In this document: one piece after another, positions 63,701 through 64,000 of the stretch | Numbering within the stretch: the stretch's first letter is position 1 | How the letters are laid out: every line of letters starts with the position of its first letter | NCBI RefSeq assembly: GCF_902825325.1 | Contig: NZ_CADEAR010000010.1 | Span: 62,001 to 126,000, forward strand | Direction: 5' to 3' | Origin: Brucella tritici | GTDB lineage: Bacteria > Pseudomonadota > Alphaproteobacteria > Rhizobiales > Rhizobiaceae | DNA: 64,000 nt | Program-made: the position numbers and the translations under genes | The notes under the pieces: generated by a model | What the model was told of the DNA's origin: nothing | The model's database searches: none | The model's input: the letters and a program-made list of their open reading frames with translations, nothing else

Positions 63701-64000
63701 TCAGCTTTTCAGATCAGCTGCTTCGCTCGCAAGGTCTGTGATCGCATCCCAGTCGCCAGCTTCAACGAGTTCTTTCGGTGCAACCCACGAGCCGCCGACG
63801 CAGACAACGTTCGGCAGTGACAGATAGCTCTTGGCGTTGGCAAGGCTGATACCGCCTGTCGGGCAGAAGAAGGTTCCGGCCAGTGGTGAGGACAGTGCCT
63901 TCAGAAACGCGGCGCCGCCTGCCTGTTCAGCGGGGAAGAATTTCAGATGGGTGTAGCCTTCTTCGCGGAGTGCCAGCATTTCGCTTGGCGTGATGGCCGC
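63701..64000 (-). CDS. eda: 2-dehydro-3-deoxyphosphogluconate aldolase (5' part beyond the window)
   Basis: The reading frame continues past base 64000, so only the C-terminal 99 residues are seen. [20 protein letters not shown] contains the KFFPAE motif, where the lysine forms the Schiff base with pyruvate. [17 protein letters not shown] and [15 protein letters not shown] are the phosphate-binding loops of KDPG aldolase. The enzyme cuts KDPG to pyruvate and glyceraldehyde-3-phosphate in the Entner-Doudoroff route. The catalytic arginine and glutamate lie beyond the edge. Confidence 0.92.
   Translation of the reverse strand, partial: AAITPSEMLALREEGYTHLKFFPAEQAGGAAFLKALSSPLAGTFFCPTGGISLANAKSYLSLPNVVCVGGSWVAPKELVEAGDWDAITDLASEAADLKS

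Overview
The window comes from the chromosome of an alphaproteobacterium of the Brucellaceae, most likely the Ochrobactrum/Brucella group. The main evidence is a close match to the Brucella lipoprotein Omp10, a CpdR-type receiver, a homospermidine synthase, Rhizobiales-type palindromic intergenic repeats, degenerate octamers resembling the Brucella AGGGCAGT repeat, and housekeeping genes in a typical Rhizobiales style. Everything is read by eye; no database search was run.

Region 1 (1-9.8 kb) is accessory metabolism and sensing. It holds the end of a MocR-type regulator, then a histidine kinase, a FixJ/LuxR-type response regulator and a secreted HbpS/GlcG-type haem-binding protein. Next come a DUF1989 protein and, on the minus strand, a five-gene cluster: periplasmic binding protein, fused permease-ATPase, GntR/FCD regulator, amidase and an orphan ectoine-synthase-like cupin. 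A 13-bp palindrome lies upstream of both the DUF1989 gene and the binding-protein gene, which suggests one regulon.

Region 2 (9.8-22.6 kb) is a very AT-rich leader followed by one gene of about 12.3 kb for a giant type V autotransporter adhesin. It carries about 30 autotransporter-associated beta-strand repeats, three nearly equal 281-residue supermodules and a C-terminal barrel.

Region 3 (22.6-27.4 kb) is a decayed island next to tRNA-Val. It has three IS3-family remnants, a methyltransferase, a doubtful hypothetical ORF and frameshifted small genes.

Region 4 (27.5-64 kb) is mostly core genome. It includes cpdR, N-formylglutamate amidohydrolase, hisN, an alpha/beta hydrolase, a small heat-shock gene with a possible RNA thermometer, threonine aldolase, gltB-gltD, a cycA-like permease, an SGNH-like protein, an MltB-type transglycosylase, galU, a GntP-type transporter, an outer-membrane barrel, kdsD, nfeD with a stomatin-like partner, hemH, omp10, homospermidine synthase, pepF-pabB-pabC, an NtrC-like regulator without GAFTGA, a DUF882 envelope protein behind a perfect CtrA box, and the end of eda. 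Common themes are nitrogen assimilation (gltBD), envelope building (galU, kdsD, mltB, DUF882, omp10) and CtrA-linked cell-cycle control (cpdR and the DUF882 promoter).
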